Assembly: GCA_017398105.1 (NCBI GenBank)
Contig: JAFQHF010000152.1
Location: 1-47,177 of the forward strand
DNA: 47,177 nucleotides
Direction: 5' to 3'
Source of the DNA: Oscillospiraceae bacterium
GTDB taxonomy: Bacteria > Bacillota_A > Clostridia > Oscillospirales > Oscillospiraceae
The position numbers and the translations under genes are program-made. The notes beneath the pieces were generated by a model. It was not told the origin of the DNA, ran no database searches, and saw only the letters and a list, made by a program, of their open reading frames with translations. Every line of letters begins with the position of its first letter. The first letter of the stretch is position 1. Shown here one piece after another: positions 19,892-28,981 of this stretch.

Positions 19892-21314
19892 AAAGACCGC
19901 CTACCGCGGCTATGGCAAAACACAGTTTCGCTACGCGATGACCTATGTGATCATCACGTTTATTGTGCTGCTTGTTTTGAATATCTATTGCGCAATCACC
20001 TGTCAGCAGTTATTTTATCAGAGCAAGAAGGATTCCATGACGGAAAAATCACTTCTGGTTGCGGATGAAATTGCGGCATTGGACATCATCAATAATAATT
20101 CCATAACCAGCGTTGTTGGCCAGATGGAAAGTCTGAAGGCAACCCGACTGATCGTCACAGATCAGACAGGCAAAATTTTGTATGACAGCACCGGAAATAA
20201 TTTGGGAAGCTATGCCATGATTCCGGAAATCATCACTGCACTTTCCGGTGTCGGTCATGATGTGTGTACCTGGAATTACCGTCAGGGCACCACGGATACC
20301 AGAGTCGCAACCCCAGTGGTCTACTACGGAACCATTGTGGGCTGTGTTTACATGACGGAGTATGAGACACTGCAGGGCGGAATGATTCAGTCGCTTCAGG
20401 AGACCGTATTTCAGATCACCCTTCTTCTGGAAATCATTGTTATTATTTTCTCTGTTGCGTTTGCAAACACATTTTCCCGGCGTTTGAACCGAATCATGAC
20501 CTCTATGCGCATTATCCAGGAAGGCGATTATTCCCACAAAGTGGATATGGGCGGCAATGACGAACTGACAATTCTGGCAAATGAATTCAACGATCTGACA
20601 GAGCGTCTGCAAACATCTGAGCAAAAGCGCAGCCGTTTTGTGTCGGATGCATCCCATGAGCTGAAGACTCCACTTGCGTCCATCAAACTTTTGTCCGATT
20701 CCATTTTACAGTATGATATGGATCTGGATACCGTACGGGAATTTGTAGGCGATATTGGTGATGAAGCTGAGCGCCTTAATCGAATGACCGCAAAACTGCT
20801 TTCTCTGACAAAGGCTGAAGGAATGCTGCAGGAGGAAAGCGAGATCATCTTCATGTCCCCCACCATCCATAGAGTTGCCAGAATGCTTCGGCCCAATGCC
20901 ATTCAGGCAAAGATCAGTTTCCAGCTGGAATTGGACAATGACAGTCCTATTCTGATTCTGGAGGATGATCTGTATCAGATCGTCTTTAATCTGATGGAAA
21001 ACGGAATCAAGTATAACGTTCCCGGAGGAACGCTGACCGTGCATCTGCGCCGTGAAGAGGACAATGCGATTCTGGAAGTCCGTGACACCGGTATGGGCAT
21101 ACCGGATGAAGCGATCAGCCATGTTTTTGAACGTTTTTATCGTGTTGATAAAGCACGCTCCCGGGCCACCGGCGGAAGCGGATTGGGATTGTCTATTGTC
21201 CGTTCCATAGTCCAGCGCAATCGTGGAGAAATACATGTTTCCAGCGAACTGGGAAAGGGTACGGTCTTTACGGTTACCTTCCCAGCGTTTGATGCGGAGG
21301 TGGATAAATTATGA
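19869..21314 (+). CDS. Sensor histidine kinase
   Basis: A 481-residue membrane kinase, partner of the regulator it overlaps by 23 bp. Two transmembrane segments (about 24-46 and 180-200) enclose a sensor domain of about 130 residues, then HAMP (about 203-250), HisKA with His263 in SDASHELKTPLASIK, and an HATPase domain with NLMENGIKYN, DTGMGIPD and GSGLGLSIV. The start is unsure: TTG 19869 directly follows GGGGAG with no spacing, ATT 19878 has better spacing, and the first ATG (19938) would cut into the first membrane segment. The next gene overlaps by four bases (ATGA). Confidence 0.92.
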   Translation: MATISESEKTAYRGYGKTQFRYAMTYVIITFIVLLVLNIYCAITCQQLFYQSKKDSMTEKSLLVADEIAALDIINNNSITSVVGQMESLKATRLIVTDQTGKILYDSTGNNLGSYAMIPEIITALSGVGHDVCTWNYRQGTTDTRVATPVVYYGTIVGCVYMTEYETLQGGMIQSLQETVFQITLLLEIIVIIFSVAFANTFSRRLNRIMTSMRIIQEGDYSHKVDMGGNDELTILANEFNDLTERLQTSEQKRSRFVSDASHELKTPLASIKLLSDSILQYDMDLDTVREFVGDIGDEAERLNRMTAKLLSLTKAEGMLQEESEIIFMSPTIHRVARMLRPNAIQAKISFQLELDNDSPILILEDDLYQIVFNLMENGIKYNVPGGTLTVHLRREEDNAILEVRDTGMGIPDEAISHVFERFYRVDKARSRATGGSGLGLSIVRSIVQRNRGEIHVSSELGKGTVFTVTFPAFDAEVDKL

Positions 21315-21802
21315 GACGTTTCTTGTCGGTTGTAATTTTATATTGTCTGCTGCTCTGCGGATGCAGCGTATTGGGTGAGCGGATCAAGGAACCTGTTACA
21401 TTTTATTATCTTCGGTCTGCGTATACCTTTTTTGCAGAAAACGGAGTTTTTGTTCCGGAGGAGCGGGAGGCATCCGGGCACCGGGATGACTTGGGATATC
21501 TTTTAAAATTATATCTTATGGGCCCTGCCGATGACGAACTGGCCTCTCCTTTGCCAAGAGGTACACGGATTACTGGCGTGGAAAGGACTGATTCGGCAAT
21601 CACCATTCAGCTTTCAGATAATACGCTTGGTATGTCAGATGTCGATTTTTCTCTGGCCGCAGGTTGTCTCAGTTTGACCTGCTTTGATATTACGCAGACG
21701 GACTCAGTAACTGTGACCTGTGCAGAACGCAGCGTAACGATGACCAGAGATAATCTGATTCTGTACGACAGCAATTCAAGTACTATGGAGGAAACGAAAT
21801 GA
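21311..21802 (+). CDS. GerMN-domain lipoprotein
   Basis: A 163-residue lipoprotein: signal MRRFLSVVILYCLLLCGC with lipobox LLCGC (Cys18), then a domain with YLLKLYLMGPADDELASPLP and TRITGVERTDSAITIQLSDN typical of GerMN modules found in GerM and LpqB. LpqB modulates the MtrAB two-component system in actinobacteria; here the protein is likewise encoded directly after a regulator-kinase pair and overlaps the kinase gene (ATGA), so a role in signalling is plausible by analogy. It also overlaps the exonuclease gene by four bases. Confidence 0.8.
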   Translation: MRRFLSVVILYCLLLCGCSVLGERIKEPVTFYYLRSAYTFFAENGVFVPEEREASGHRDDLGYLLKLYLMGPADDELASPLPRGTRITGVERTDSAITIQLSDNTLGMSDVDFSLAAGCLSLTCFDITQTDSVTVTCAERSVTMTRDNLILYDSNSSTMEETK

Positions 21803-22560
21803 AGTTTATTTCCTGGAATGTAAATGGTCTGCGTGCCTGCGTGACCAAGGGCTTTACAGATTTCTTCAAGGAATCAGACTCTGACTTCTTCTGTCTGCAG
21901 GAAACAAAGCTGCAGGAAGGCCAGATTCAGCTGGATTTTCCCGGATATTATCAGTATTGGAACTATGCGCAGAAGAAAGGCTATTCCGGAACTGCAATTT
22001 TTGCAAGAGAACAGCCTCTTTCTGTGACCTATGGCGTTGGTGTGGAGGAACTGGATCTGGAGGGTCGCCTGATCACATTGGAGTATCCGGAGTTTTATCT
22101 GCTTACCTGCTATACGCCAAATGCGCAGCAAGGTTTGGCCCGCATCGACCACCGGCTGAAGTGGGATGATGCATTCCGGAATTATCTGCAAGATTTGGAT
22201 CAGAGAAAGCCTGTTATCCTTTGCGGTGATTTGAACGTTGCGCATCAGGAAATCGACCTGAAGAATCCTTCCTCCAACCGCGGAAATGCAGGTTTTTCCG
22301 ATGAAGAGCGTGAAAGTTTTACAAAGCTGCTGGGTGCAGGCTTTACAGACACGTTCCGCTATCTGTTTCCGGATGCAACCGGGATTTACAGTTGGTGGAG
22401 TTATCGGTTCAATGCCAGAAAAAACAATGCAGGATGGCGTATTGACTATTTTCTGGTATCCGACAGGCTCGCGAAAAAAATCAATTCGGCCCCTATCTAT
22501 ACTGAGGTTTTCGGTTCTGATCACTGCCCGGTAGGACTGGAGATTGATCTTTCCGAGTAA
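21799..22560 (+). CDS. xth: Exodeoxyribonuclease III (AP endonuclease)
   Basis: A 253-residue Mg-dependent enzyme that cleaves at abasic sites and degrades one strand from 3' ends. EEP-fold motifs: ISWNVNGLRA at the N terminus, FCLQETKLQEGQIQL (catalytic Glu), YTPNAQQGLARIDHRLKWDD, LCGDLNVAHQEIDL (Asp/Asn) and the C-terminal GSDHCPVGLEI (catalytic Asp-His). It overlaps the GerMN lipoprotein gene by ATGA and ends the five-gene operon at a bidirectional terminator. Confidence 0.96.
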   Translation: MKFISWNVNGLRACVTKGFTDFFKESDSDFFCLQETKLQEGQIQLDFPGYYQYWNYAQKKGYSGTAIFAREQPLSVTYGVGVEELDLEGRLITLEYPEFYLLTCYTPNAQQGLARIDHRLKWDDAFRNYLQDLDQRKPVILCGDLNVAHQEIDLKNPSSNRGNAGFSDEERESFTKLLGAGFTDTFRYLFPDATGIYSWWSYRFNARKNNAGWRIDYFLVSDRLAKKINSAPIYTEVFGSDHCPVGLEIDLSE

Positions 22561-22565
22561 CAACA

Positions 22566-22606
22566 AAAAACCCACCGTTTGCTTCAAACGCAAGACGGTG
22601 GGTTTT
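22566..22606. terminator. Bidirectional terminator between converging genes
   Basis: AAAAACCCACCGT pairs with ACGGTGGGTTTT; A/T tracts on both sides serve the exonuclease operon and the leftward genes from 24970. Confidence 0.9.
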
Positions 22607-22610
22607 CTGG

Positions 22611-22988
22611 TTAAACCATAATGCCAAGCTGTGCCCCTCGTTTTACCAAATAGGCGTTTTTTATCCTTGTCAGATAAGCAAACGGTTCCTCCGGACTGAT
22701 TGGCACAAAGGTTGTCACAATTTCTTCCTTTTTGGGAACCAACAAAAATTCCATACATCCTGTATCCAGTCGTTTCACCGGAATTCTGGTATCCAGTCCA
22801 AAGCCGCCGTCCATTGGAATAACCACGCCGAGATTCTCCCTGCTGTTGCCGCAGGTAACCTGCAGACGGCAGATAACATCACCACTTAATGTGCATCGGC
22901 AGATAAACCGGTAATATAATCCCTGACGGATCACCTGCACTTTGCCCGCCAGTTGTCGTCCAAAATAAACACCATAATTACCTTCCAT
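22611..22988 (-). CDS. Conserved-looking protein, unknown
   Basis: A 125-residue beta-rich soluble protein from ATG 22988 (GGGGAGG about 12 nt upstream); a longer upstream frame overlaps mazF and has no start signal. It has paired cysteines in FICRCTLSGDVICRLQVTCG and an ending EPFAYLTRIKNAYLVKRG. I do not recognise the family. It is the last gene of the leftward group with mazF, 52 bp after the mazF stop. Confidence 0.6.
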   Translation of the reverse strand: MEGNYGVYFGRQLAGKVQVIRQGLYYRFICRCTLSGDVICRLQVTCGNSRENLGVVIPMDGGFGLDTRIPVKRLDTGCMEFLLVPKKEEIVTTFVPISPEEPFAYLTRIKNAYLVKRGAQLGIMV

Positions 22989-23040
22989 AAGAAAACAACG
23001 CCTCCCCTGCTGCATCTTATGCGCCTGGAAGGCGTTGTAT

Positions 23041-23409
23041 TCAGGTGGCTTTTCCGTGAGAAAGTCCGAAACTGACTGCAATTGCATCATCCACCATGGC
23101 CATCTGCGTTTCATCCAGATGCCCCATGTGCTCTCTGAGCCGGCGTTTGTCAATCGTACGGATCTGTTCCAACAGAATAATGGAATCTTTACTTAGCCCA
23201 ACACTTCCGCCGGCAATGTTAATGTGCGTGGGGAGTCTTGCCTTGCCCGTCTGACTGGTAATAGCCGCAGCGATCACGGTTGGAGAATGCCGGTTTCCGG
23301 TATCGTTCTGAACAATCAGAACCGGTCTGGTTCCTCCCTGCTCGCTGCCAACCACCGGCGATAAATCCGCATAAAAAATATCGCCCCGCTTCACTGTTGC
23401 TTCGATCAT
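23041..23409 (-). CDS. MazF/PemK-type endoribonuclease (NdoA-like), chromosomal
   Basis: A 122-residue toxin-fold RNase: KRGDIFYADLSPVVGSEQGG at the N terminus, RPVLIVQNDTGNRHSPTVI, TH at the LPTHI strand and LEQIRTIDKRRL, which carries the catalytic Arg/Thr region. The family cleaves single-stranded mRNA at short motifs. ATG 23409 fits GGAG at about 10 nt better than GTG 23418. No antitoxin gene (MazE-like) is immediately upstream; the neighbour is a lipoprotein. In Firmicutes the core ndoA is usually paired with ndoAI beside alr, so this arrangement differs. Confidence 0.92.
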   Translation of the reverse strand: MIEATVKRGDIFYADLSPVVGSEQGGTRPVLIVQNDTGNRHSPTVIAAAITSQTGKARLPTHINIAGGSVGLSKDSIILLEQIRTIDKRRLREHMGHLDETQMAMVDDAIAVSFGLSHGKAT

Positions 23410-23548
23410 TGTATTCACGCTCCGTGCATAGTCTCCTGCGCTACCGGATCAAAACCATATGTAACGCGGTAACAGTATTGTCCCACTCATACAGCTTTTT
23501 TATACGGATGCACATTCAAAATATCCTATGCACGTTTTCGCCCGGCTG

Positions 23549-24109
23549 CTACACAAATCCAAACTTCCTGACGGTGAGCGACAGGATTCGCTTCCCCCGA
23601 TAGAGTATTTCGCACCGGTTTGGGACATTCCTGTCAGACAGCCAGATATCCAGCATCAACGCATCCTCTTCATAACTGTCGTCTACTGTTACACGAAGTT
23701 CCTCTCCTTCCAGGCCGGCAGCACGGAAATAACCGCTGCGAAGCGACTTCAGAAATATCCATGGTGCCGATACAGGAGACAGCTGGTCATCGGCCAAAAG
23801 GGAAAAATGAAGAGCAGTATCATCAAAGGTCAATTTCCCACCGTCCTGAGAAATGCGTCCGCTGATTCCGGCAATCGTTTCCGGTGAAAGGACGGAAAAA
23901 CTGATGTCCCCCTGTTCATCAGAATGGCATGCCATGGAGAAGAAATGAAGCTTGTCTCCATAGTCAGCCGTGATATCTGCCTCAAAACTGCAGCCATCTG
24001 ATTGCAGAAGATCTGTGCGCAGTTGCATCGCACGATCAATTTCCTTATCATGACCGGAGCATCCGGTCAATAACAGCAACAGCAAGCAAAGGATACCAGC
24101 CTTCTTCAT
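23549..24109 (-). CDS. Lipoprotein, LolA-like outer domain
   Basis: A 186-residue lipoprotein with signal MKKAGILCLLLLLLTGCSG (lipobox LLTGC, Cys17). The mature part begins with a helix (AMQLRTDLLQSDGCSFEADI) and continues as beta strands (ADYGDKLHFFSMACHSD, GKLTFDDTALHFSLL), a plan resembling LolA/LppX-type half-barrels, but no reliable assignment can be made. It lies 12 bp after the dehydratase stop and is probably co-transcribed with it. Confidence 0.7.
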   Translation of the reverse strand: MKKAGILCLLLLLLTGCSGHDKEIDRAMQLRTDLLQSDGCSFEADITADYGDKLHFFSMACHSDEQGDISFSVLSPETIAGISGRISQDGGKLTFDDTALHFSLLADDQLSPVSAPWIFLKSLRSGYFRAAGLEGEELRVTVDDSYEEDALMLDIWLSDRNVPNRCEILYRGKRILSLTVRKFGFV

Positions 24110-24121
24110 AAGAATTCCGCC

Positions 24122-24970
24122 TTATTTCATAAGTCGCGGAAGATATTTCAGCATGTCTGTTGGAAGCATGCCATATTGACCGATCTCCTGTGCGCAGCAG
24201 TCTCCTGCCGCCCCATGCAGCCAGGCACCACAGGATGCAGCTTCCAAAGGTGGAATTCCCTGACCGAGGAGGCTTACAATGATGCCAGCCAGCAGATCAC
24301 CGCTGCCTCCAACCGCCATTCCCGGATTACCGGTTCGATTAAGATAACAGGTTACACCATCTGTGATGCAGGTTTCGTGTCCCTTGAGCAGCAGAATGCA
24401 GTTCCAGTCCAGGGCATATTTCACCGCTGAAGCGACCCTGTCTTCCCCGATGGTTCCTCCAAAACGAAGAAACTCTCCCTCATGGGGGGTCAGAATCGTA
24501 GGATATCGTCTTCCACGCAGTATATCCTTATGCGCAGACATGACATTTATGCCATCAGCATCCAAAACCACCGGACAATGCGCATGTTTCAGTACGGCTT
24601 GGGTCACGGCACAAGTCCCATCTGACTGAGACAAGCCACAGCCGATCAAAACAGCATCCATCTGAGGAAGTCTTGACAGAATTTCCGGAATTGCGTCTTT
24701 ACCCAGGCTTCCGCCCTCATCCGGAAGCGGAAAAACCACCGGTTCGTTCAGCTTGACTGCCTCGATTTCATATATGCGCTCCGGAACACCCAGAAAAACG
24801 AGCCCGGCACCGCTTCGAAGCGCCCCCATTGCAGCCAGATAGGCTGCTCCCGTAAATCCACGGCTGCCGCACAGAAGCAGAATCTTCCCAAACGTGCCTT
24901 TATGCCCCCAAGGGTCTCTGTCGGGCAGCAGCTCCAATACTTTTTCGTGGGTTAACTCGAAGATTTCCAT
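24122..24970 (-). CDS. nnrD: ADP-dependent NAD(P)H-hydrate dehydratase
   Basis: A 282-residue metabolite-repair enzyme of the ribokinase fold that restores damaged NADHX/NADPHX. Motifs: GTFGKILLLCGSRGFTGAAY near the start, VVLDADGINV, TPHEGEFLRF, LLLKGHETCI and the nucleotide-site NPGMAVGGSGDLLAGII. It corresponds to the C-terminal half of bifunctional YjeF proteins; the epimerase half is absent. The start at ATG 24970 fits GGTGA at 6 nt; ATG 24976 is an alternative. Confidence 0.93.
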   Translation of the reverse strand: MEIFELTHEKVLELLPDRDPWGHKGTFGKILLLCGSRGFTGAAYLAAMGALRSGAGLVFLGVPERIYEIEAVKLNEPVVFPLPDEGGSLGKDAIPEILSRLPQMDAVLIGCGLSQSDGTCAVTQAVLKHAHCPVVLDADGINVMSAHKDILRGRRYPTILTPHEGEFLRFGGTIGEDRVASAVKYALDWNCILLLKGHETCITDGVTCYLNRTGNPGMAVGGSGDLLAGIIVSLLGQGIPPLEAASCGAWLHGAAGDCCAQEIGQYGMLPTDMLKYLPRLMK

Positions 24971-25061
24971 ATACATCACCGCTTTCTTGTTTGATTCAAA
25001 CATATCATGTGGATATTCTTTCGTCAAGAGAATTCCCTTTCCGATAGAACCCAAAAAATAC

Positions 25062-25090
25062 TTGCATATTTTCTGCGAATATGGTAGTAT
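25062..25090 (+). promoter_or_regulatory. Promoter of the pheST T-box transcript
   Basis: TTGCAT, 17-bp spacer, TAGTAT; transcription would begin near 25097. Confidence 0.65.
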
Positions 25091-25097
25091 AAAAAAC

Positions 25098-25360
25098 GAT
25101 ATGAGAAAAGCAAAGAATGGGCTGCCTTGTATTGGTTTGCGTTTTCAGAGAGAGCGGAATGGTGGAATCCGCTTACGTGCAATGCCGGGCTTTCTCCCAG
25201 GAGCTGCCGCTTGAAGGATCAGTAGAGTGTGCCGGGTGACTGCGTTATGGGTCTTGGATGTGTCTGCATCCGAAAAGCTGCGCCTGATTTCAGGCGAATT
25301 GCGGGTGGTACCGCGGAAGGAATGCCTTTCGTCCCGATGTTGGGATGGAGGGCCTTTTTA
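25098..25360 (+). promoter_or_regulatory. T-box leader of pheST
   Basis: A tRNA-sensing leader. AGAGAG (about 25149) begins the Stem I distal region with hairpin GCGGA/TCCGC. CTTTCTCC (25190-25197) is the likely specifier segment, giving Phe TTC (25192-25194) or TTT. The T-box motif GGGTGGTACCGCGG is at 25303-25316. The competing terminator is GCCTTTCGTCCC/GGGATGGAGGGC (25324-25353) with TTTTT. Uncharged tRNA-Phe would block termination and raise pheST expression. Confidence 0.95.
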
Positions 25361-25390
25361 TTTGTAGTTAACCATTCAGGAGGAATGAAA

Positions 25391-26434
25391 ATGAGAGAAC
25401 AATTAGAGCAGATCAAAAACAATGCTCTGGCAGCCCTGGAAGCTGCCGCTACCCCTGCAAACCTGGAAGAACTCCGGGTCAAGCTGTTGGGAAAGAAGGG
25501 CGAACTGACCGCTGTCCTGAAGCAGATGGGCAAGCTGTCCCCTGAGGAACGCCCTGTTATGGGTCAGATGGCCAATGCGGTTCGTGCCGAGATTGAATCC
25601 AAGCTGGAAGAGCGGAAAGCAGCCATCCACGCCGCTGTTCTGGAAGCCAAGCTTGCTGCCGAAGCCATTGACGTGACTATCCCCGGCGAAACCGTGGCAG
25701 TTGGCCATCAGCATCCCATGAACCAGGTTCTGCAGGAGATCAAGGACATTTTTGTTGGCATGGGCTATACTGTTGTTGACGGTCCTGAAGTCGAGTTTGC
25801 AAGCTATAACTTCACCCGTCTGAACATCGAAGAGGGCCATCCCTCCCGTGACCGCTCCGATACCTTCTATTTTACCGATGATGACAGCGTCCTGCTGCGT
25901 ACCCAGACCAGTTCCATGCAGATCCGCTATATGGAGACCCATAAGCCCCCCTTCTGTATGCTTGCACCCGGCCGCGTATTCCGTAAGGACGAAGCAGATG
26001 CAACCCACTCCCCCATGTTCCATCAGATCGAAGGTCTGGTCGTTGGTGAGAATATCACCATGGGTGACCTGAAGGGTGCGCTGATCACCATTATGAATAA
26101 GATTTACGGTCACGATGCTCAGGTTCGTTTCCGTCCCCACCACTTCCCCTTCACTGAGCCCAGCTGCGAAATGGATATGCAGTGCCATAAGTGCCATGGT
26201 ACCGGTGAGATTGACGGCAATGTTTGCTCTACCTGCCATGGTGAGGGCTGGATTGAACTGCTCGGCGCCGGCATGGTGCATCCCAAGGTTTTGGAGAACT
26301 GCGGCATTGATTCCGATAAGTATTCCGGTTTCGCTTTCGGCATCGGTTTGGAGCGTACCGCCATGGGCCGCATGAAGATCAATGACCTGCGTCTGATCTT
26401 CGACAACGATATGCGGTTCCTGAACCAGTTCTAA
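25391..26434 (+). CDS. pheS: Phenylalanyl-tRNA synthetase alpha subunit
   Basis: A 347-residue class II synthetase catalytic subunit. N-terminal coiled coil (about 1-90), motif 2 region with TSSMQIRYMETHKPPF and FRKDEADATHSPMFHQIEG, and motif 3 GFAFGIGLERTAMGRM. Between them CHKCHGTGEIDGNVC then STCHGEGWIELLGAGMVHP contains two CxxC knuckles, the metal-binding-like insertion present in many Firmicutes PheS. ATG 25391 lies 6 nt after AGGAGG. Regulated by the T-box leader; pheT follows after 15 bp. Confidence 0.97.
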   Translation: MREQLEQIKNNALAALEAAATPANLEELRVKLLGKKGELTAVLKQMGKLSPEERPVMGQMANAVRAEIESKLEERKAAIHAAVLEAKLAAEAIDVTIPGETVAVGHQHPMNQVLQEIKDIFVGMGYTVVDGPEVEFASYNFTRLNIEEGHPSRDRSDTFYFTDDDSVLLRTQTSSMQIRYMETHKPPFCMLAPGRVFRKDEADATHSPMFHQIEGLVVGENITMGDLKGALITIMNKIYGHDAQVRFRPHHFPFTEPSCEMDMQCHKCHGTGEIDGNVCSTCHGEGWIELLGAGMVHPKVLENCGIDSDKYSGFAFGIGLERTAMGRMKINDLRLIFDNDMRFLNQF

Positions 26435-26449
26435 AGGAGGGGCGTAAGA

Positions 26450-28837
26450 ATGAAACTGAACAGAAATTGGCTGAATGAGGAATTCGTGGATCTGTCCCAT
26501 GTTTCCGACAAGGAATATGTGGAAAAGCTGACCGTCTTTGGCCAGAAGGTGGAAACCTACGAGCGGATGGATGCGGAAATTAAGAATGTTGTGGTTGGCA
26601 AAGTGGTTTCCATTGTCCGCCATACCAATTCCGATCATATGTGGGTTTGCCAGGTGGATGTTGGTCAGGAGGAACCCGTCCAGATCGTTACCGGTGCCCA
26701 GAATGTCCACGAGGGTGATCTGGTTCCTGCAGCGCTGCACAACTCCTGGCTGCCCGGCGGAATTCACATCACCAAAGGAAAGCTCAGAGGCGAGAAGTCC
26801 AATGGTATGCTCTGCTCCTTTGCTGAGCTGGGCCTGACACAGAACGATCTGCCCGGTGCTTATGCCGATGGCATTTGGATTCTGAACGATGAAGACTGCA
26901 AGCCCGGCGATGATATCAATAAGGTTATCGGCAACAATGATACCGTTGTGGAATTTGAGATCACCAATAACCGTCCTGACTGCTATTCCGTTATTGGTCT
27001 GGCCCGTGAGTCTGCGGCAGCCTTCGGTATGCAGATGAAGCACCATGAGCCCGTTGTCAAGGGCAGTGATGCAGGTTCCATTTATGACTATCTGGATGTG
27101 GAAGTTCCCGCTGTCGAGCTGTGCAACCGGTATTCTTCCCGGATGGTTGCCAATGTAAAAATTGGCCCCTCCCCCAAGTGGCTGCGTCACCGCTTGCGTG
27201 CCAACGGTGTCCGCCCCATTAACAATATCGTTGACATTACCAACTATGTCATGCTTGAGTATGGTCAACCCATGCATGCCTTTGATTACCGTTACGTTTC
27301 CTCCGGCAAGATCGTGGTTCGTGAGGCTGAGGAAGGCGAAACCCTGACTACACTTGACGGCAATACACGCAATCTGAAGGCAGGCATGCTGGTGATTGCC
27401 GATGACAACAAGGCCATTGGTCTGGCCGGCATCATGGGCGGCGAAAACTCCGAAATTATGGATGACACCACCATGGTGGTCTTTGAGTCCGCTAACTTCA
27501 ACGGTACCTCCATTCGTCAGACTGCCCTGGCACTGGGCATGCGCACCGAGGCCTCCGGCAAGTTCGAAAAGAATCTGGACCCCATGATGACCATCCCTGC
27601 AGTACAGCGTGCCTGCGAGCTGGTTGAAATGCTGGAGTGCGGCGATGTGCTGGATGGCACCATCGATGTGATCAATTATGTTCCCCAGCCCAGAACCCTG
27701 CCTCTGGAGCCTGAAAAGATCAACCGTCTGCTGGGAACGGAAATTTCCAAGGAGGATATGGTCAAATATCTGAATCTTCTGGAAATCCAGGTGGATGGCG
27801 ATACCATTCAGGTGCCCTCCTTCCGTCCTGACCTGAATCTGATGGCGGACATCGCAGAAGAAGTTGGCCGCTCCTTTGGCTATAACGAGATTCCCACCAC
27901 GGCATTCCGGACTTCTACCCAGGGCGGCTATTCTCCCGAGATGAAGCTGGAAGCAAAGGCAGGTCAACTGTGCCGCGGTCTGGGTTACAGTGAGATCATC
28001 ACCTATTCCTTCGTTTCTCCTGCAATCTTTGATCAGATTCGGATTCCTGCGGATTCTTCCCTGAGAAATGCACTGCGGATTCAGAATCCTCTGGGTGAGG
28101 ATACCTCCATCATGCGTACCATTGCCCTGCCCTCCATGATGGATATTCTGTCCCGAAATTACAATTACCACAATAAAGCTGTTAAGCTCTACGAGGTTGC
28201 CAAGGTTTACCTGCCTGTGGAAGGCCAGGCACTACCTGAGGAACCCAAGATGCTGCTGCTGGGTACCTATGGCGCAAACGAGACCTTCTTCACCCTGAAG
28301 GGTGAACTGGAAGCTGTGTTCGCCGGTCTGCGTCTGAAGAAGGCAAGCTACAGTGCTGTCAAGGACAACCCCAGCTATCATCCCGGCCGCTGTGCAAAGG
28401 TCACCATTGATGGCATGGATGTGGGCTTTATGGGTCAGGTGCATCCTCTGGTCGCCAAGAATTATGGTATGGACGTGGATGTTTACTGTGCTGAGATCAA
28501 CTTCACCAAGCTGCTGCAGTGCCAGCTGCCGGATGCCACCTACACTCCCCTGCCCAAGTATCCTTCCGTTACCCGCGATCTGTCTCTGATCTGTGATGAA
28601 GCTGTTACAGTTGCGCAGGCTGAAGATGTTATCACCGCAGCAGCCGGCAAACTGCTCCGCGGCGTAAAGCTGTTCGATATTTACCGCGGCACCGGTGTTC
28701 CGGAAGGTAAGAAGAGTATGGCATTCTCTCTGGAGCTGCGTGCAGACGACCGCACCCTGACGGATACGGATTCCGAATCCGTCGTCAGCAAGGTTCTGAC
28801 TGCACTGAAGGAAAAGCTGGATGCAATTCTGAGATAA
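26450..28837 (+). CDS. pheT: Phenylalanyl-tRNA synthetase beta subunit
   Basis: A 795-residue protein, normal length. It starts with the B1 region and a tRNA-binding OB fold (VVVGKVVSIVRHTNSDHMWV and on), then the B3/B4 editing domain (NRPDCYSVIGLARE region, KWLRHRLRANGVRPINNIVD), B5 and the class II-like core, and ends in the anticodon-binding ferredoxin fold (PLPKYPSVTRDLSLICDEAV). It forms the alpha2-beta2 enzyme with PheS. AGGAGG is in place upstream. A very long open frame on the opposite strand here is only a coding shadow. Confidence 0.97.
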   Translation: MKLNRNWLNEEFVDLSHVSDKEYVEKLTVFGQKVETYERMDAEIKNVVVGKVVSIVRHTNSDHMWVCQVDVGQEEPVQIVTGAQNVHEGDLVPAALHNSWLPGGIHITKGKLRGEKSNGMLCSFAELGLTQNDLPGAYADGIWILNDEDCKPGDDINKVIGNNDTVVEFEITNNRPDCYSVIGLARESAAAFGMQMKHHEPVVKGSDAGSIYDYLDVEVPAVELCNRYSSRMVANVKIGPSPKWLRHRLRANGVRPINNIVDITNYVMLEYGQPMHAFDYRYVSSGKIVVREAEEGETLTTLDGNTRNLKAGMLVIADDNKAIGLAGIMGGENSEIMDDTTMVVFESANFNGTSIRQTALALGMRTEASGKFEKNLDPMMTIPAVQRACELVEMLECGDVLDGTIDVINYVPQPRTLPLEPEKINRLLGTEISKEDMVKYLNLLEIQVDGDTIQVPSFRPDLNLMADIAEEVGRSFGYNEIPTTAFRTSTQGGYSPEMKLEAKAGQLCRGLGYSEIITYSFVSPAIFDQIRIPADSSLRNALRIQNPLGEDTSIMRTIALPSMMDILSRNYNYHNKAVKLYEVAKVYLPVEGQALPEEPKMLLLGTYGANETFFTLKGELEAVFAGLRLKKASYSAVKDNPSYHPGRCAKVTIDGMDVGFMGQVHPLVAKNYGMDVDVYCAEINFTKLLQCQLPDATYTPLPKYPSVTRDLSLICDEAVTVAQAEDVITAAAGKLLRGVKLFDIYRGTGVPEGKKSMAFSLELRADDRTLTDTDSESVVSKVLTALKEKLDAILR

Positions 28838-28850
28838 TTGGTTTACCAAT

Positions 28851-28875
28851 ACAGGGCGGAGTCGTTCCGCCCTGT
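28851..28875 (+). terminator. Hairpin after pheT
   Basis: ACAGGGCGGA - 5-nt loop - TCCGCCCTGT followed by TCTCATT; strong stem but a weak U-tract. Confidence 0.7.
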
Positions 28876-28919
28876 TCTCATTAACAGGAAAAGTTAACAA
28901 AATTTTCCCGTTTTAAGAC

Positions 28920-28948
28920 TTTACAGCCGCTGTTTTTTCGGTTATAAT
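28920..28948 (+). promoter_or_regulatory. Promoter of ireB
   Basis: TTTACA, 17-bp spacer, TATAAT, 33 bp before the ATG. Confidence 0.75.
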
Positions 28949-28981
28949 GACTACATTCTTATTTAAGGAGGCCGAAATACT

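Noticed and set aside
22989..23153. N-terminal extension of the 22611 gene to 180 codons
   Set aside because: It overlaps mazF in another frame and has no start signal; ATG 22988 has an SD-like site.
25403..28171. A 922-codon open frame antisense to pheS/pheT
   Set aside because: It mirrors codon bias of the well-supported synthetase genes, has no ribosome binding site and no family motifs.
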